From NCBI GenBank assembly GCA_002690455.1, contig NZET01000019.1:1-52706 (forward strand): a stretch of 52,706 nt of DNA. Reading direction: 5' to 3'. This DNA is from Kiloniella sp. Its GTDB lineage: Bacteria; Pseudomonadota; Alphaproteobacteria; UBA7985. Below are positions 10,254-19,436 of the stretch, piece by piece; position 1 is the stretch's first letter, and every line of letters starts with the position of its first letter. Both the position numbers and the translations under genes were made by a program. Under the pieces are notes generated by a model. The model ran no database searches. It worked only from the letters and a program-made list of their open reading frames with translations, and was not told the origin of the DNA.

Positions 10254-11015
10254 TTATGACTCAGGCTCGTCACGCGGGTCTAAAGGAGCCGCATTTGCAG
10301 GGCGACCGCGATACCCGCTGGCGGCGATATAAGCCTCCGAGCTGTCACTTCGGCTTGCTGGTGGCTTAATCACCCGCACCTTTTCGAAGCACTGAGCGAG
10401 CTGCTGCTGCAAATCTCCCTGCGCACCACCTTGTAGGATTTTGACAACAAACCAGCCGCCCGGTGCCAATATCTCGTGTGCAAAGTCGAGCGAAATTTCG
10501 ATCAGCGCGATAATGCGTAGGTGGTCAGTTGCTTTATGCCCGGTCGAAGACGCCGCCATGTCTGAGAGCACGATATCGGCCTGCGCGCCATCGAGGAGCG
10601 CACGTACGCGGTCCAGATCGCCGGGTTCGCGGACGTCACCTTCGATCACTTCGGCACCTGATACCGGCTCCGTTGGCAGCAGATCGATACCGACGACCTT
10701 GCCTTCACCGCAGAAGCGGACGGCGACCTGCAACCAGCCGCCCGGCGCACACCCAAGGTCGACAACCCGTTTACCGGGGTTGAGGAATTTCAGCTTGTCG
10801 TTTATTTCCAGCAGCTTGTAAGCCGCTCGCCCACGATAACCATCTCGTTTGGCCGCCGCAACATAGGGGTCGTTGAGCTGTCGCTGCAGCCAGCGGGTCG
10901 ACGAGTTTTTGCGCCCCCGGGCGGACTTTACCCGAACGGCGAGATCGCGGCTTTGCCCCGGAGGGCCGCCACTGCGCCCTGAACTGCCGGTTCGCTTAGG
11001 CTTATATTCAACCAC
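10254..11015 (-). CDS. rlmE: 23S rRNA 2'-O-ribose methyltransferase RlmE (FtsJ)
   Basis: SAM-dependent methyltransferase that modifies the 2'-O of U2552 in the A-loop of 23S rRNA during 50S assembly. 253 aa, longer than the E. coli enzyme because of a basic, Gly/Ser-rich N-terminus of about 40 residues. The SAM motif is DLGCAPGGW and the catalytic K-D-K-E tetrad is K67, D152, K192 and E227. The start is GTG; its G is the last base of the ppx TAG stop (sequence TAGTG), so translation is coupled to the upstream gene. Confidence 0.95.
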   Translation of the reverse strand: MVEYKPKRTGSSGRSGGPPGQSRDLAVRVKSARGRKNSSTRWLQRQLNDPYVAAAKRDGYRGRAAYKLLEINDKLKFLNPGKRVVDLGCAPGGWLQVAVRFCGEGKVVGIDLLPTEPVSGAEVIEGDVREPGDLDRVRALLDGAQADIVLSDMAASSTGHKATDHLRIIALIEISLDFAHEILAPGGWFVVKILQGGAQGDLQQQLAQCFEKVRVIKPPASRSDSSEAYIAASGYRGRPANAAPLDPRDEPES

Positions 11016-12274
11016 TAGTCGGTTCCCTGTTCCGAAGCCGGACTTGTCAGATCTTTGCCGGAGGCAATGTTGCGCCTACCGGTGTTTTTTTGGCCACTAC
11101 TGTTCCGGTTTCTCGAACGCGGCCGCCGGCGGCGACCTGGCATCTTGCCCTGCATCATCCGCAGCAGCATGCCTTCACGCAATCCCCGGTCCGCCACGGA
11201 TAGCGAAGGCACAGACCAGAGTGCGGTGAGCCCCTGAAGCACTGCACAGCCCGGCAGCACCAGATCAGATCGCCCTCGCCCGATACAGCCCAGCGTGGCT
11301 CGGCTGTCATTATCTCGGGCGCGAAGGTCATTGATTACGGCCCGTAAATCATCCATCGACAGTACCATTCCATCGACTTGGTTCCGATCATAGGTTGGCA
11401 GTTTGAGGTGCAGCCCGGCGACAGTGGTAATGGTGCCGCTGGTCCCAACCATCTGTACCTCCCCCCGCCCGATCGCGTCCACGATGCCATGACGCTTGGA
11501 AAAGGCCTTGAACGAGCGCTTGGTATTGCGTGCGATCAAGTCGAAATTTTCCTCCGAAAGCTCCATGCCATTACTGTATTTCTCCGCCAGCGTCACGACG
11601 CCCAGTGGCACGGATCGGCTTGCCAGGACCCGTGGGCGGTCTTCGGTCGTGTCGATCCACGAAACTTCGGTTGAGCCTCCGCCGATGTCGAAGACCAGCG
11701 CTCGTGGACGTGTTCCATCAAGCAACGAGGCACAGCCTGCTAGCCCGATAGCGGCTTCTTCCTGCCCGGAGATCAGCCGAAGCTGAAGCCCCGTTTCCTT
11801 TTCGACCCGTGCGACAAAGTCGGGGTAGTTCGCCGCCTGACGACAGGCTTCCGTTGCGACGGCGTCAACACGAGAGGCACCCTGTCGCCGGATTTTTCCA
11901 GCGCAGATACTCAGCGCAGCGACCGTGCGCTCCATTGCTTTTTCGGACAGATTGCCGTGCTGCCCCAGTCCTTCGCCCAGTCGGACAATGCGGGAAAATG
12001 CGTCCACCACCGTAAATGATTGCTGCTGGTCACGGGCATTGGGACGGGCAATGAGCAGGCGGCAGTTGTTGGTGCCCAGATCCACGGCCGCAAATACGGG
12101 TTCACCGTTGCGGCGACCGGCTCCTCCCTTGGGCCGCGAGGCGGCACCCTTGGCCTTACCCGGGGATCCGCCACTGTTCGCGGCAGGCCGGGCCATCCCC
12201 TTAGGACTGCGTCGGCGACGCTTGCGTCGGCCCGACGGGTCTTTGTCTAAGGGGGCAGACTGCGCATCGGACAT
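11015..12274 (-). CDS. ppx: Ppx/GppA family phosphatase with basic tails
   Basis: ASKHA-fold phosphatase acting on polyphosphate or pppGpp. The core, about residues 58-350, begins [17 protein letters not shown] and contains [22 protein letters not shown] and [13 protein letters not shown], the usual nucleotide/phosphate loops. It lacks the long C-terminal HD domain of E. coli Ppx/GppA and is 419 aa. Both ends are unusual: about 50 residues of Lys/Arg/Ser/Gly at the N-terminus ([11 protein letters not shown]) and an Arg-rich tail ([12 protein letters not shown]). Such tails could bind RNA or polyphosphate. It is coupled to rlmE by a 1-bp overlap. Whether it is a polyphosphatase or a pppGppase cannot be told from sequence. 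Confidence 0.88.
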   Translation of the reverse strand: MSDAQSAPLDKDPSGRRKRRRRSPKGMARPAANSGGSPGKAKGAASRPKGGAGRRNGEPVFAAVDLGTNNCRLLIARPNARDQQQSFTVVDAFSRIVRLGEGLGQHGNLSEKAMERTVAALSICAGKIRRQGASRVDAVATEACRQAANYPDFVARVEKETGLQLRLISGQEEAAIGLAGCASLLDGTRPRALVFDIGGGSTEVSWIDTTEDRPRVLASRSVPLGVVTLAEKYSNGMELSEENFDLIARNTKRSFKAFSKRHGIVDAIGRGEVQMVGTSGTITTVAGLHLKLPTYDRNQVDGMVLSMDDLRAVINDLRARDNDSRATLGCIGRGRSDLVLPGCAVLQGLTALWSVPSLSVADRGLREGMLLRMMQGKMPGRRRRPRSRNRNSSGQKNTGRRNIASGKDLTSPASEQGTD

Positions 12275-12364
12275 GCGTGCGCCCCCAGATTGTTATCTTT
12301 GCGGTCATTCCGCGAAACTTAACACGAGTGTTGCACGGGAATTCAGGGCAGGTAAAGGGCGGAC

Positions 12365-13336
12365 TTATTCCTGTGGGCCTAGATGCCGCTTGCCCTTCTT
12401 CGTCGCCAGCAGGATCTGTTTCAGACGCTCCACGCTGGATGCGCGGGTTCGATCATAAGACGGATCGTCAGCGCAGGACGGGCAAGAGTATCCCGCCTTG
12501 AATCGCGGATCGCCAAATTGACTCGGCGGTACAGGCATGCGGCACACAGGACAGGAAATGTGCCCGCCTGGTTCAAGGTCTTTGTCCAGCGCCACCCGGT
12601 CGTCAAAGACGTAACAATCGCCATCCCAGAGATTTGTTTCGGCATCAGTTTCCTGGAAGTAGCGCAAGATACCGCCCTTGAGCTGGAACACCTGATCGAA
12701 GCCATGCGACTTCATGTACACGCTCGCCTTTTCGCAACGGATGCCGCCTGTGCAGAACATGGCGACCTTTTTGCCTTCCTGTCCGCGCAGTTTGTCTTGA
12801 ACAAAGGCCGGAAACTCACTGAATGACAGATTGCCGGGGTCAATGGCGCCCGGGAAGCTACCGACTTTTGTTTCGAATGAATTTCGGGTGTCGATAATGA
12901 TCGTATCCGGATCGCTGATCAGCGCGTTCCATTCCTCGGGCCCAAGGTGGGTGCCGCCCTCTCCTTCCAGCGGGGAAGCGGTCGGCATTTTGAAGGTGAC
13001 GATTTCCTGCTTCACCTGGACCTTTAGTTTTCGGAAAATCGGTCGGTCAACGCTAGACCACGTAGGGTCAAAACCAGCGGTCAGTCCAATTTTGGCTGAC
13101 AGCTGTGACAAGGTTCTGGCCAGAAGATCCTGGGTCGGCGCGCACAGAGTGCCATTGGCGCCTTCTTCGGCGATCAAAATGGTTCCATAGACGCGGTCCT
13201 GTCCTATGGCCGCCAGCATCGAAGCCTTAACCGCAGCGGGGTCATTGACGCGCGAGAAGCCGTAGAACGTAGCAACCCACCAGTCGGCGTCAGTGTGGCT
13301 GACTTTGGGGGTGGCCCAGCTATTTGGAAAATCCAT
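12365..13336 (-). CDS. trhO: tRNA uridine(34) hydroxylase TrhO (YceA-type rhodanese)
   Basis: 323 aa. TrhO catalyses oxygen-dependent hydroxylation of U34 in certain tRNAs, the first step to 5-oxyacetyl-type uridines. The N-terminal UPF0176 domain (WWVATFYGFSRV, GTILIAEEGANGTL) precedes a rhodanese domain with catalytic C195 in MFCTGGIRCEKAS. The C-terminal part has two CxxC pairs (CPVCRMP and CPSC) that may bind zinc. It is flanked by 90 bp of gap to ppx and 70 bp to the lipoprotein gene, all on the minus strand. Confidence 0.93.
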   Translation of the reverse strand: MDFPNSWATPKVSHTDADWWVATFYGFSRVNDPAAVKASMLAAIGQDRVYGTILIAEEGANGTLCAPTQDLLARTLSQLSAKIGLTAGFDPTWSSVDRPIFRKLKVQVKQEIVTFKMPTASPLEGEGGTHLGPEEWNALISDPDTIIIDTRNSFETKVGSFPGAIDPGNLSFSEFPAFVQDKLRGQEGKKVAMFCTGGIRCEKASVYMKSHGFDQVFQLKGGILRYFQETDAETNLWDGDCYVFDDRVALDKDLEPGGHISCPVCRMPVPPSQFGDPRFKAGYSCPSCADDPSYDRTRASSVERLKQILLATKKGKRHLGPQE

Positions 13337-13406
13337 GTGGTCTGACCCAGAAATGGAGATGGTGATTTTGCGACCGAACGCCGGATGAATACGGCGTCAA
13401 AACCTA

Positions 13407-13994
13407 TCAGTACTTAAACAGATCCTCGGGCGGGACCAAGCCCATGTTGCTTAACCAGTTTGCAAACCCGTTGCGCACCCGCTGACGCTCGTGATCCAGA
13501 CGCCCAAGTTTCTGAGTCAACTGTCGCATCTCGTAGATTTCGCTGTAAACAACAGGCGCGCCAGCGAGCAGTCGCTCTTCGATGCTGTCGCGGATCTGTC
13601 GCGTGTTTGTCTCTTCGATGATGAGTGCTTCGAGTCTTGAACGAGCCTCAAAGCCACGCTCAAACCCCGCTGACATGGACGGCGGGCAAATTCGGGGGCT
13701 CAAATCCTGCTTTTGCCCCCAAGCCCAGCCGTTTTCGATTGTGCAGAAAGACAGCAGGCCTTGCTGGTATCCTCGGAGGTAGGATTCAGCATCCGGAAGG
13801 ACACCGACCTTCATGCATGTATCGACCATCCCCGGCAGGCGACTGTCGTAGCCTTTGCTGGCGTGGAGCGCACCGGTAGCTTCCCAATCTGCGTAAGGGC
13901 AATGCTCTGGCTTGATCGGTTCGCAGGCTGCGAAGATCAGCAGTGCAGCGAGGCCGGCCAACGGGAGAAAAACAGATTGGGCAAAAGAATTCAT
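13407..13994 (-). CDS. Probable DUF2799-type lipoprotein
   Basis: 195 aa from the ATG at 13994; an in-frame GTG nine bases upstream is less likely. The N-terminus is a short signal sequence ending LLIFAAC, with Cys24 as the presumed lipidation site (lipobox imperfect, Phe at -3). The mature protein has HCPYADWEATG followed by repeated G-Y/F-x-x-G elements (YLRGYQQGLLSFC, GFERGFEARSRL), which resemble the DUF2799 family. Its C-terminal half is helical and charged. An outer-membrane or periplasmic location is likely. Function unknown. Confidence 0.75.
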   Translation of the reverse strand: MNSFAQSVFLPLAGLAALLIFAACEPIKPEHCPYADWEATGALHASKGYDSRLPGMVDTCMKVGVLPDAESYLRGYQQGLLSFCTIENGWAWGQKQDLSPRICPPSMSAGFERGFEARSRLEALIIEETNTRQIRDSIEERLLAGAPVVYSEIYEMRQLTQKLGRLDHERQRVRNGFANWLSNMGLVPPEDLFKY

Positions 13995-14063
13995 CACCCG
14001 CACACCTTAGTGCGATCGGCGTGCTATCTCAACGTTGAGGTTTGGTTTGCGCTGGCCGGGCGA

Positions 14064-14459
14064 TTACTCTGTGGGAAATTCACGCTGCAGCAAGGGGAGA
14101 AACTGACTGATCCGGGCCGTGGCGAGCCGATAGTACACTGTCTTTCCGCTGCGGCGGAACTCAACAATTCCGCTTTCGCGCAGGCGGGCGAGTTGCTGAG
14201 ACACAGCAGGTTGGCGCATTTTGAGTGCGTCAGCGAGTTGCGAGACTGTGCGTTCCCCTGCCAGCAGTTGATTAACCAGACCCAAACGGTTCTGGTTCGA
14301 CAACGCACGCAGGAATCGCGTCGCTTCGTCGATGTCGATTTCCGCCAGGAGATCGCCACGCACTAGCGGGCTTGGGTCGGATTGAACATCTAGGAAATCG
14401 GGCTCATCCCGAAGTGCTTGTCCGCCTAATCCGCTATCGTTGTCCGACGATGAGGTCAT
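14064..14459 (-). CDS. ArsR-family regulator without Cys or His
   Basis: 131 aa winged helix repressor. After a 40-residue acidic tail comes FLRALSNQNRLGLVNQLLAGE, then the HTH with recognition helix RQPAVSQQLARLRESG and the wing RRSGKTVYYRL, all typical of the ArsR/SmtB fold and close to the BigR/SqrR group. Those sensors use cysteines (often in a RxxIxC motif); here that position is Asn, and the whole protein has no Cys and no His, so ordinary metal or persulfide sensing is unlikely. It is divergent from the RND efflux operon across a 225-bp AT-rich gap and probably controls it. The effector is unknown. Confidence 0.9.
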   Translation of the reverse strand: MTSSSDNDSGLGGQALRDEPDFLDVQSDPSPLVRGDLLAEIDIDEATRFLRALSNQNRLGLVNQLLAGERTVSQLADALKMRQPAVSQQLARLRESGIVEFRRSGKTVYYRLATARISQFLPLLQREFPTE

Positions 14460-14476
14460 TCAAAAAACTCAGTCAA

Positions 14477-14557
14477 ATTCCAGCCTTCAACAGTATAAGG
14501 CAATCCTAATATATTACATCAGCGTTTTCTAAAAAAGCCCCTTGTCCCGGCTGGAAT
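14477..14557. promoter_or_regulatory. Candidate operator/promoter region between ArsR gene and RND operon
   Basis: The 225-bp divergent gap is clearly AT-rich. It holds a perfect 10-bp palindrome TAATATATTA at 14507-14516, flanked by a 9-bp inverted pair ATTCCAGCC (14477-14485) and GGCTGGAAT (14549-14557). Such symmetry suits an ArsR-type dimer acting on both directions. Exact promoters could not be assigned. Confidence 0.35.
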
Positions 14558-14684
14558 CTTTTTGGTGTCAGAAATGCGCATTAACACGGTTCATAAATCG
14601 ACACAGACGCTACATATAGACATTCAGCAGTTTAGGAGTTCTGGCGAAGCTGCTTTCTGTTCAATGGGATAGTGAGAGACCATC

Positions 14685-15791
14685 ATGGCAATCCGAGGCA
14701 TTCTCATCGCGCTGATCATTTTCATGTCTGCGCTGTTGGTGATGGTGTTCCAAATCATGCGCGGATCGGCTCCTGTGGAAAACAATCCGCCAGCGGGCAT
14801 TGTGCTTGAAGACGCAGTGATCGACGTTCGCACTGAGGTGTTCGAACAAGCGACGTTGGAACGGATCATTGCGCTAGCGGGGCAAACTGTCGCCAATCGG
14901 CGCGAGACCATCGTGGCGCAATCGGGCGGCACGCTGGCGGAAATTCGCGTGGACAAAGGTGACGTCGTTGCTCGTGATGAGGTGATTGCGCTGATCAGTG
15001 CGGACGCCCGAGACGAAAGCCTGCGGCAGGCCGAGCAAGCATTGGTTGCTGCGGAAATCGACCTCGATGCGACCCGCAAGTTGGTAGAAGAAGGCTTCGT
15101 GCCTCGAAACTCGCTGGCTGATCGCGAAACTGCGTACGAGGCAGCGCTCGCCTCGGTTGAACAGGCGCGCGACCAGGTGACGGATCTGGAGGTTCGCGCC
15201 ACCATCTCGGGGTTGGTTGAGAACCGCATTGCGCAGGTCGGCGGTTTCGTCGGTGCCGGTGATCCTGTTGTTGCTGTGACCTCCCTCGACCCATTGGTGG
15301 TCTCCGCCCGCGCCGGCGAGCGGCAGATCGCCGAGTTTGCCATTGGGCAAATCGCCGATGTTGAGCTTGCGACGGGCCAGCAGGTGAAGGCTGTGATCAG
15401 CTACATTTCGCCCTTCGCGGATGCCGCGACACGAACTTTCGAGATCGAGGCGGAGGCGCCAAACCCCGACTACACTCTTTTCGAAGGTGTGACGGCCTCG
15501 GTGGAGGTGCGGGTGCCCACTCCAGGCCTACACTACGTACCGACGGGCTTGCTCCAGCGTGCGCCTGATGGTCGCCAGGGGCTTTATTCAGTCGGCGAAG
15601 GCAATTCCGTCATATTTAATCCTACAGAGGTGATATCCGCGGACATCTCAGGGAGCTGGGTCAGTGGTCTCGACGGGACCGTCACATTGATCACAGTCGG
15701 TCAGGCATCGGTAAAGGCGGGCATGACAGTGAACCCGGTTTCGGCGGACGCGGTCGAACAGATTTCTGCTGAAGAACGGCTGAACCAATAA
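14685..15791 (+). CDS. RND efflux periplasmic adaptor subunit
   Basis: 368 aa membrane-fusion protein that links an inner-membrane RND pump to an outer-membrane channel. The N-terminal membrane anchor (ILIALIIFMSALLVMVFQI, residues about 5-25) is followed by the half-lipoyl strand (AQSGGTLAEIRVDKGDVV) and a helical hairpin (about 105-175). The second lipoyl half is VRATISGLVENRIAQVGGFV, followed by beta-barrel and membrane-proximal domains. It is the first gene of the efflux operon, 25 bp before the pump genes, divergent from the ArsR-type regulator. No outer-membrane channel gene is in the window, so a shared TolC-like protein is probably used. Confidence 0.9.
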   Translation: MAIRGILIALIIFMSALLVMVFQIMRGSAPVENNPPAGIVLEDAVIDVRTEVFEQATLERIIALAGQTVANRRETIVAQSGGTLAEIRVDKGDVVARDEVIALISADARDESLRQAEQALVAAEIDLDATRKLVEEGFVPRNSLADRETAYEAALASVEQARDQVTDLEVRATISGLVENRIAQVGGFVGAGDPVVAVTSLDPLVVSARAGERQIAEFAIGQIADVELATGQQVKAVISYISPFADAATRTFEIEAEAPNPDYTLFEGVTASVEVRVPTPGLHYVPTGLLQRAPDGRQGLYSVGEGNSVIFNPTEVISADISGSWVSGLDGTVTLITVGQASVKAGMTVNPVSADAVEQISAEERLNQ

Positions 15792-15816
15792 ACGCGGGCT
15801 AAAGGCGACTACGACC

Positions 15817-16824
15817 ATGATGAATTCAATCATCGACGCAATGCTGCGTTACAATCGAACGGTGCTGGTGTTGCTCGTCGCCCTGATTGGCGTTGGCATC
15901 TACAGCTGGACGATCCTTCCCAAGGAGGCCTTCCCCAACGTGACTTTCCCGTCGATTTATGTCTCGGTTTACCAAAACGGGATCTCGCCGGAAGACGCAG
16001 AGGACGAGTTGATCAAGCCGTTAGAAACCGAATTGTCCGGGGTCGATGGTCTCAAGACGATGACTTCGACAGCAAGCCAAGGCTACGCAAACATTGTGTT
16101 GGAATTCGAAGCTGGTTTTGATGACGAGAAAGCTGAGGACGACATCCGCCTCGCAGTCGACCGGGCGAAGCCAAAGCTGCCGCAGGACGCAGAAGAGCCG
16201 GTGGTAACCCCCATCAACCTGGCAGAACAACCAATCCTCGTCTACGGCCTGACCGGTCCGGTGCCGGAAGCAACGCTGGTGGACTTCGCCAAGGATCTGC
16301 AGCGTGATCTTGAAGGCATTCCGGGTGTGCTGGAAGTTGCGCTCGGCGGTGATCGTGAGCGGGTGATCGAGGTGATTATCAATCCGACGACACTGGAAAA
16401 CTACTATCTCGATCTCAACCAGATTGCCTCAGCCATTACCAACGCTAACCTGCTAGTTGTAACCGGGACGACGGAGGCCAGCTCCGGCGCTTTCGACATC
16501 GAATTGCCAGGACAGTTGCAGGGGATTAAGTCGCTGGAAGACCTGCCAGTTGTAGTCGATGGTAATTCGATCATCCGCTTCTCTGACATTGCTGAGGTGC
16601 GGGATACGTTTAAGGATGCCAACAACTATGCCCGGGTCAACGGTCAGCCCTCAGTTTCAATCTCCGTCTCAAAGCGAACGGGCACGAACACTCTCGATAT
16701 TGCCGGACAGGTCAAAGCCGTAATCGCAGCGGCTACCGCCGGGACAGATGTGGTTGCTGAAGATATCAGCGAAGAAGGCACAAGGGCCGGTGAATGGACC
16801 AAAAAGGGCAAGGAAGCTAACTGA
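15817..16824 (+). CDS. RND efflux permease, N-terminal part of a split pump
   Basis: 335 aa covering transmembrane helix 1 (VLVLLVALIGVGIYSWTIL) and the first periplasmic porter region (KEAFPNVTFPSIYV, GISPEDAEDELIKPLE, SGVDGLKTMTSTA, IPGVLEVALGGDRERVIEV) of an AcrB-like pump. It ends just before the position of helix 2. Its TGA overlaps the ATG of the next gene (TGATG, 16822-16826). The two products together match one complete RND permease of about 1,200 residues. In the reading frame of the second part a TAA stands at 16818, so no ribosomal frameshift upstream of it could fuse them. Either termination-reinitiation makes a two-chain pump or a one-base deletion has broken the gene. Confidence 0.85.
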   Translation: MMNSIIDAMLRYNRTVLVLLVALIGVGIYSWTILPKEAFPNVTFPSIYVSVYQNGISPEDAEDELIKPLETELSGVDGLKTMTSTASQGYANIVLEFEAGFDDEKAEDDIRLAVDRAKPKLPQDAEEPVVTPINLAEQPILVYGLTGPVPEATLVDFAKDLQRDLEGIPGVLEVALGGDRERVIEVIINPTTLENYYLDLNQIASAITNANLLVVTGTTEASSGAFDIELPGQLQGIKSLEDLPVVVDGNSIIRFSDIAEVRDTFKDANNYARVNGQPSVSISVSKRTGTNTLDIAGQVKAVIAAATAGTDVVAEDISEEGTRAGEWTKKGKEAN

Positions 16825-19436
16825 TGGAAACCCTGCAGGAACTCATTGTCGCGACCAGTTCTTACGATGACTCAGTGTTCGTAAAAACGCTGCTTGGTGA
16901 CCTGATCAACAACGTTGCCTTTGCCGTGCTGCTGGTGATGATTGTTGTTGTCGCCATTCTCGGTCTGCGATCGGCCCTGCTTGTCGCGATTGCGATTCCA
17001 GGATCCTATATGCTCGGCTTTATCGCCTTGAATATGATGGGGTTGAGTGCAAACATTGTTGTGCTGTTCTCCCTCATTCTCGCCTCGGGGATGCTGGTCG
17101 ATGGGGCCGTGGTGGTCAGTGAATATGCCGACCGACGTTTGTCGGAGGGCGCCAGTATGGTCGAAGCTTATGGCGAAGCGGCCAAGCGCATGGCCTGGCC
17201 CATAATCGCTTCGACCTCGACCACGTTGATCGTATTCGCGCCTTTGCTGTTCTTCCCTGGGTTTACTGGGCAGTTCATGAAGTACCTGCCAATTACGCTG
17301 CTGGTGACGCTCTCTGGCTCGCTGCTTATGGCGCTGTTCTTCGTGCCGACGCTGGGCGCCAACTTCAACCGGTTCTTCTCGGTCGTGTTCTTTATTTTTG
17401 GCCTTGCGGCGGGTCTATTCTTCTTTGTTGGCGGGATGACCGGCCAGTTGGTTGACAATATTCCGTCGCTGCAGGACTCGCCGTTGAAGACCCCGATCGG
17501 AATTGTCGCGGGTCTCCTGCTTGGTCCGGCTGCGTTCAGCATCATTTTCTTTGGTATCCGCACCATATTCTTCATGCTGATTGGCAATCCACGCCAAACC
17601 CGAACCGCTGAAGAAGCATCTGATCCTTATCAGGCGAAGGGTCTCGCCGGGCTTTATGTTGCCGCGCTGAGGCAGCTGCTGAAGGCACCGATCATGGTTG
17701 CGGTGCTGGGCCTGCTGGTACTGGTCTTTTCGTTTGTCTTCTATGCGTCGCGCAACATCCCTACGGAGTTCTTTCCGGCCACTGAACCAGACAGTGCCAA
17801 CATCTTCATCAAAGCGCGGGGCAACCTGTCGATCGACGAGAAAGATGCTCTGGTACGCGACGTCGAGGCTGTGATCTATGACTTGTCGGTGGCGAACCAG
17901 GAATTCTCAGCCGTATCTGTGCGATCTCAGAGCGGCGGGCAGACCAACACCGCTGTACCAGAGTCAGAGGACACCATCGGCTCGGTTCAACTGACTTTTG
18001 TTGACTACTTCAACCGAAGTCGCCCGGTGGCGGAAACCCTGCAGGAAATCCGTGAGCGGACCGACCACTTCGCGGGCGTACAGGTAGAAATCCTCGCCAT
18101 TGCTGGTGGCCCGCCGAGCGGGAAGGCTGTGCAGCTTCGCTTGCGCTCGGAGAATGCTGCTCTTCTCATTGCTGAGTTGGGCCGGGTGCGTTCAATTATG
18201 GAAGATAATCCAGACCTCGTGGATATCGAGGACGGTCTGCCACTGCCCGGGACCAAAATTTCGCTCGACCTTAAGGAGGCCGATGCGCAGCGTCTCGGCG
18301 TCACAGCGTTCCAAATTTCGCAATACATTCAGATGACCAACGACGGCTATATCGTCGACAATATCCGTCTGGATGGTTCCAATGAAGAGACGGACATCGT
18401 GTTCCGCTTTCCGCCAGAGTTCCGGTCAATTGACCAACTCGGGCGTATCCGGATCAATACGCAGGGTGGGAGCGTGCCGATCAGCAATCTCGTTGATTTC
18501 AAAATCGACGAGCGGACGAGCCTCATCACGCGTATTGATGAACGCCGCGCCTATACCATGTCCGCGAACGTTGCCGCTGCTGCATCTGGGGCAGAGCAAA
18601 AGGCAGACTCGACGGTGATTGCGGAGCTGACCGAGGCACTGGAGGCGGCTGACATCGACCCAGACGTGAGCTGGGAGTTTGTCGGCGATAACCAGGAACA
18701 GCAGGAAGCCTTCAGCTTTCTTGGCTTCGCTTTTGCCATTGCCATGGTTGGAATGTTTACGGTGTTGATCACGCAGTTCAATAGCTTCTATCGCGCGCTG
18801 CTGATCCTTACAGCGGTGGCCATGTCCATTCCCGGTGTGATGTTCGGCCTCATCCTGACCAACTCGGGCTTTGGGGTGTTCACCTTCATTGGCGTGGTGT
18901 CACTCGCAGGCGTGGTCGTGAACAATAACATTGTTCTCGTGGATACCTTTGCTAATTTGGAGCGGGAAAATCGCCCGCGGTCCAACGACGACTACGCAAG
19001 GCTGGTAATGCTGACCGGTGCCCAACGTTTGAGGCCGGTTCTCATCACGACCGTGACGACAATTCTGGGTCTGTTGCCACTGGCAATGGGTATTGGGGTG
19101 GACTTCCAGAACTTTGTGATCACGGGCGTCGATCTCTCACCGCTGGCTTCCCTCCCGCTTGTGGGCGATTTCTTTGCATCGCTGAATGCCAGAGAAGGCG
19201 TGGTAAGCCAGGTGGCGGCATCTGCGCAGTGGTGGACTGGGATGAGTCAGGCCATTGCGTTCGGGCTGGCCTTCTCAACCATGGTCTCGCTGTTTTTCAC
19301 CCCGTGCATGCTGATGATCCAAGGCCGAATGGAAGTGCGCAAGATCACAGGGGGCGCTGGACGCCGTCGCAAGCTTGAACGCTTCGCGGAGACTGCGCGT
19401 GAGCAGGGTGCCGTCGGTGGCGTGGTTGCGTCCTGA
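16824..19436 (+). CDS. RND efflux permease, C-terminal part of a split pump
   Basis: 870 aa starting a few residues before helix 2 (NNVAFAVLLVMIVVVAILGLRSALLV). It contains helices 2-6 with the proton-relay segment ASGMLVDGAVVVSEYADRR (one Asp where AcrB has two), an extra hydrophobic stretch after helix 6, the second periplasmic region (IPTEFFPATEPDSANIFIKARG), and helices 8-12 with GVVVNNNIVLVD, where AcrB has a Lys. The start is set by the TGATG overlap with the N-terminal part; its stop overlaps the next gene the same way (19434-19438). The substrate is unknown. As it lacks helix 1, it could only work together with the upstream product. Confidence 0.87.
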   Translation: METLQELIVATSSYDDSVFVKTLLGDLINNVAFAVLLVMIVVVAILGLRSALLVAIAIPGSYMLGFIALNMMGLSANIVVLFSLILASGMLVDGAVVVSEYADRRLSEGASMVEAYGEAAKRMAWPIIASTSTTLIVFAPLLFFPGFTGQFMKYLPITLLVTLSGSLLMALFFVPTLGANFNRFFSVVFFIFGLAAGLFFFVGGMTGQLVDNIPSLQDSPLKTPIGIVAGLLLGPAAFSIIFFGIRTIFFMLIGNPRQTRTAEEASDPYQAKGLAGLYVAALRQLLKAPIMVAVLGLLVLVFSFVFYASRNIPTEFFPATEPDSANIFIKARGNLSIDEKDALVRDVEAVIYDLSVANQEFSAVSVRSQSGGQTNTAVPESEDTIGSVQLTFVDYFNRSRPVAETLQEIRERTDHFAGVQVEILAIAGGPPSGKAVQLRLRSENAALLIAELGRVRSIMEDNPDLVDIEDGLPLPGTKISLDLKEADAQRLGVTAFQISQYIQMTNDGYIVDNIRLDGSNEETDIVFRFPPEFRSIDQLGRIRINTQGGSVPISNLVDFKIDERTSLITRIDERRAYTMSANVAAAASGAEQKADSTVIAELTEALEAADIDPDVSWEFVGDNQEQQEAFSFLGFAFAIAMVGMFTVLITQFNSFYRALLILTAVAMSIPGVMFGLILTNSGFGVFTFIGVVSLAGVVVNNNIVLVDTFANLERENRPRSNDDYARLVMLTGAQRLRPVLITTVTTILGLLPLAMGIGVDFQNFVITGVDLSPLASLPLVGDFFASLNAREGVVSQVAASAQWWTGMSQAIAFGLAFSTMVSLFFTPCMLMIQGRMEVRKITGGAGRRRKLERFAETAREQGAVGGVVAS

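Noticed and set aside
16790-16826. Programmed -1 frameshift (C AAA AAG) joining the RND parts
   Set aside because: The -1 frame meets a TAA at 16818-16820 before the second part begins, so slippage at the A-run would terminate.
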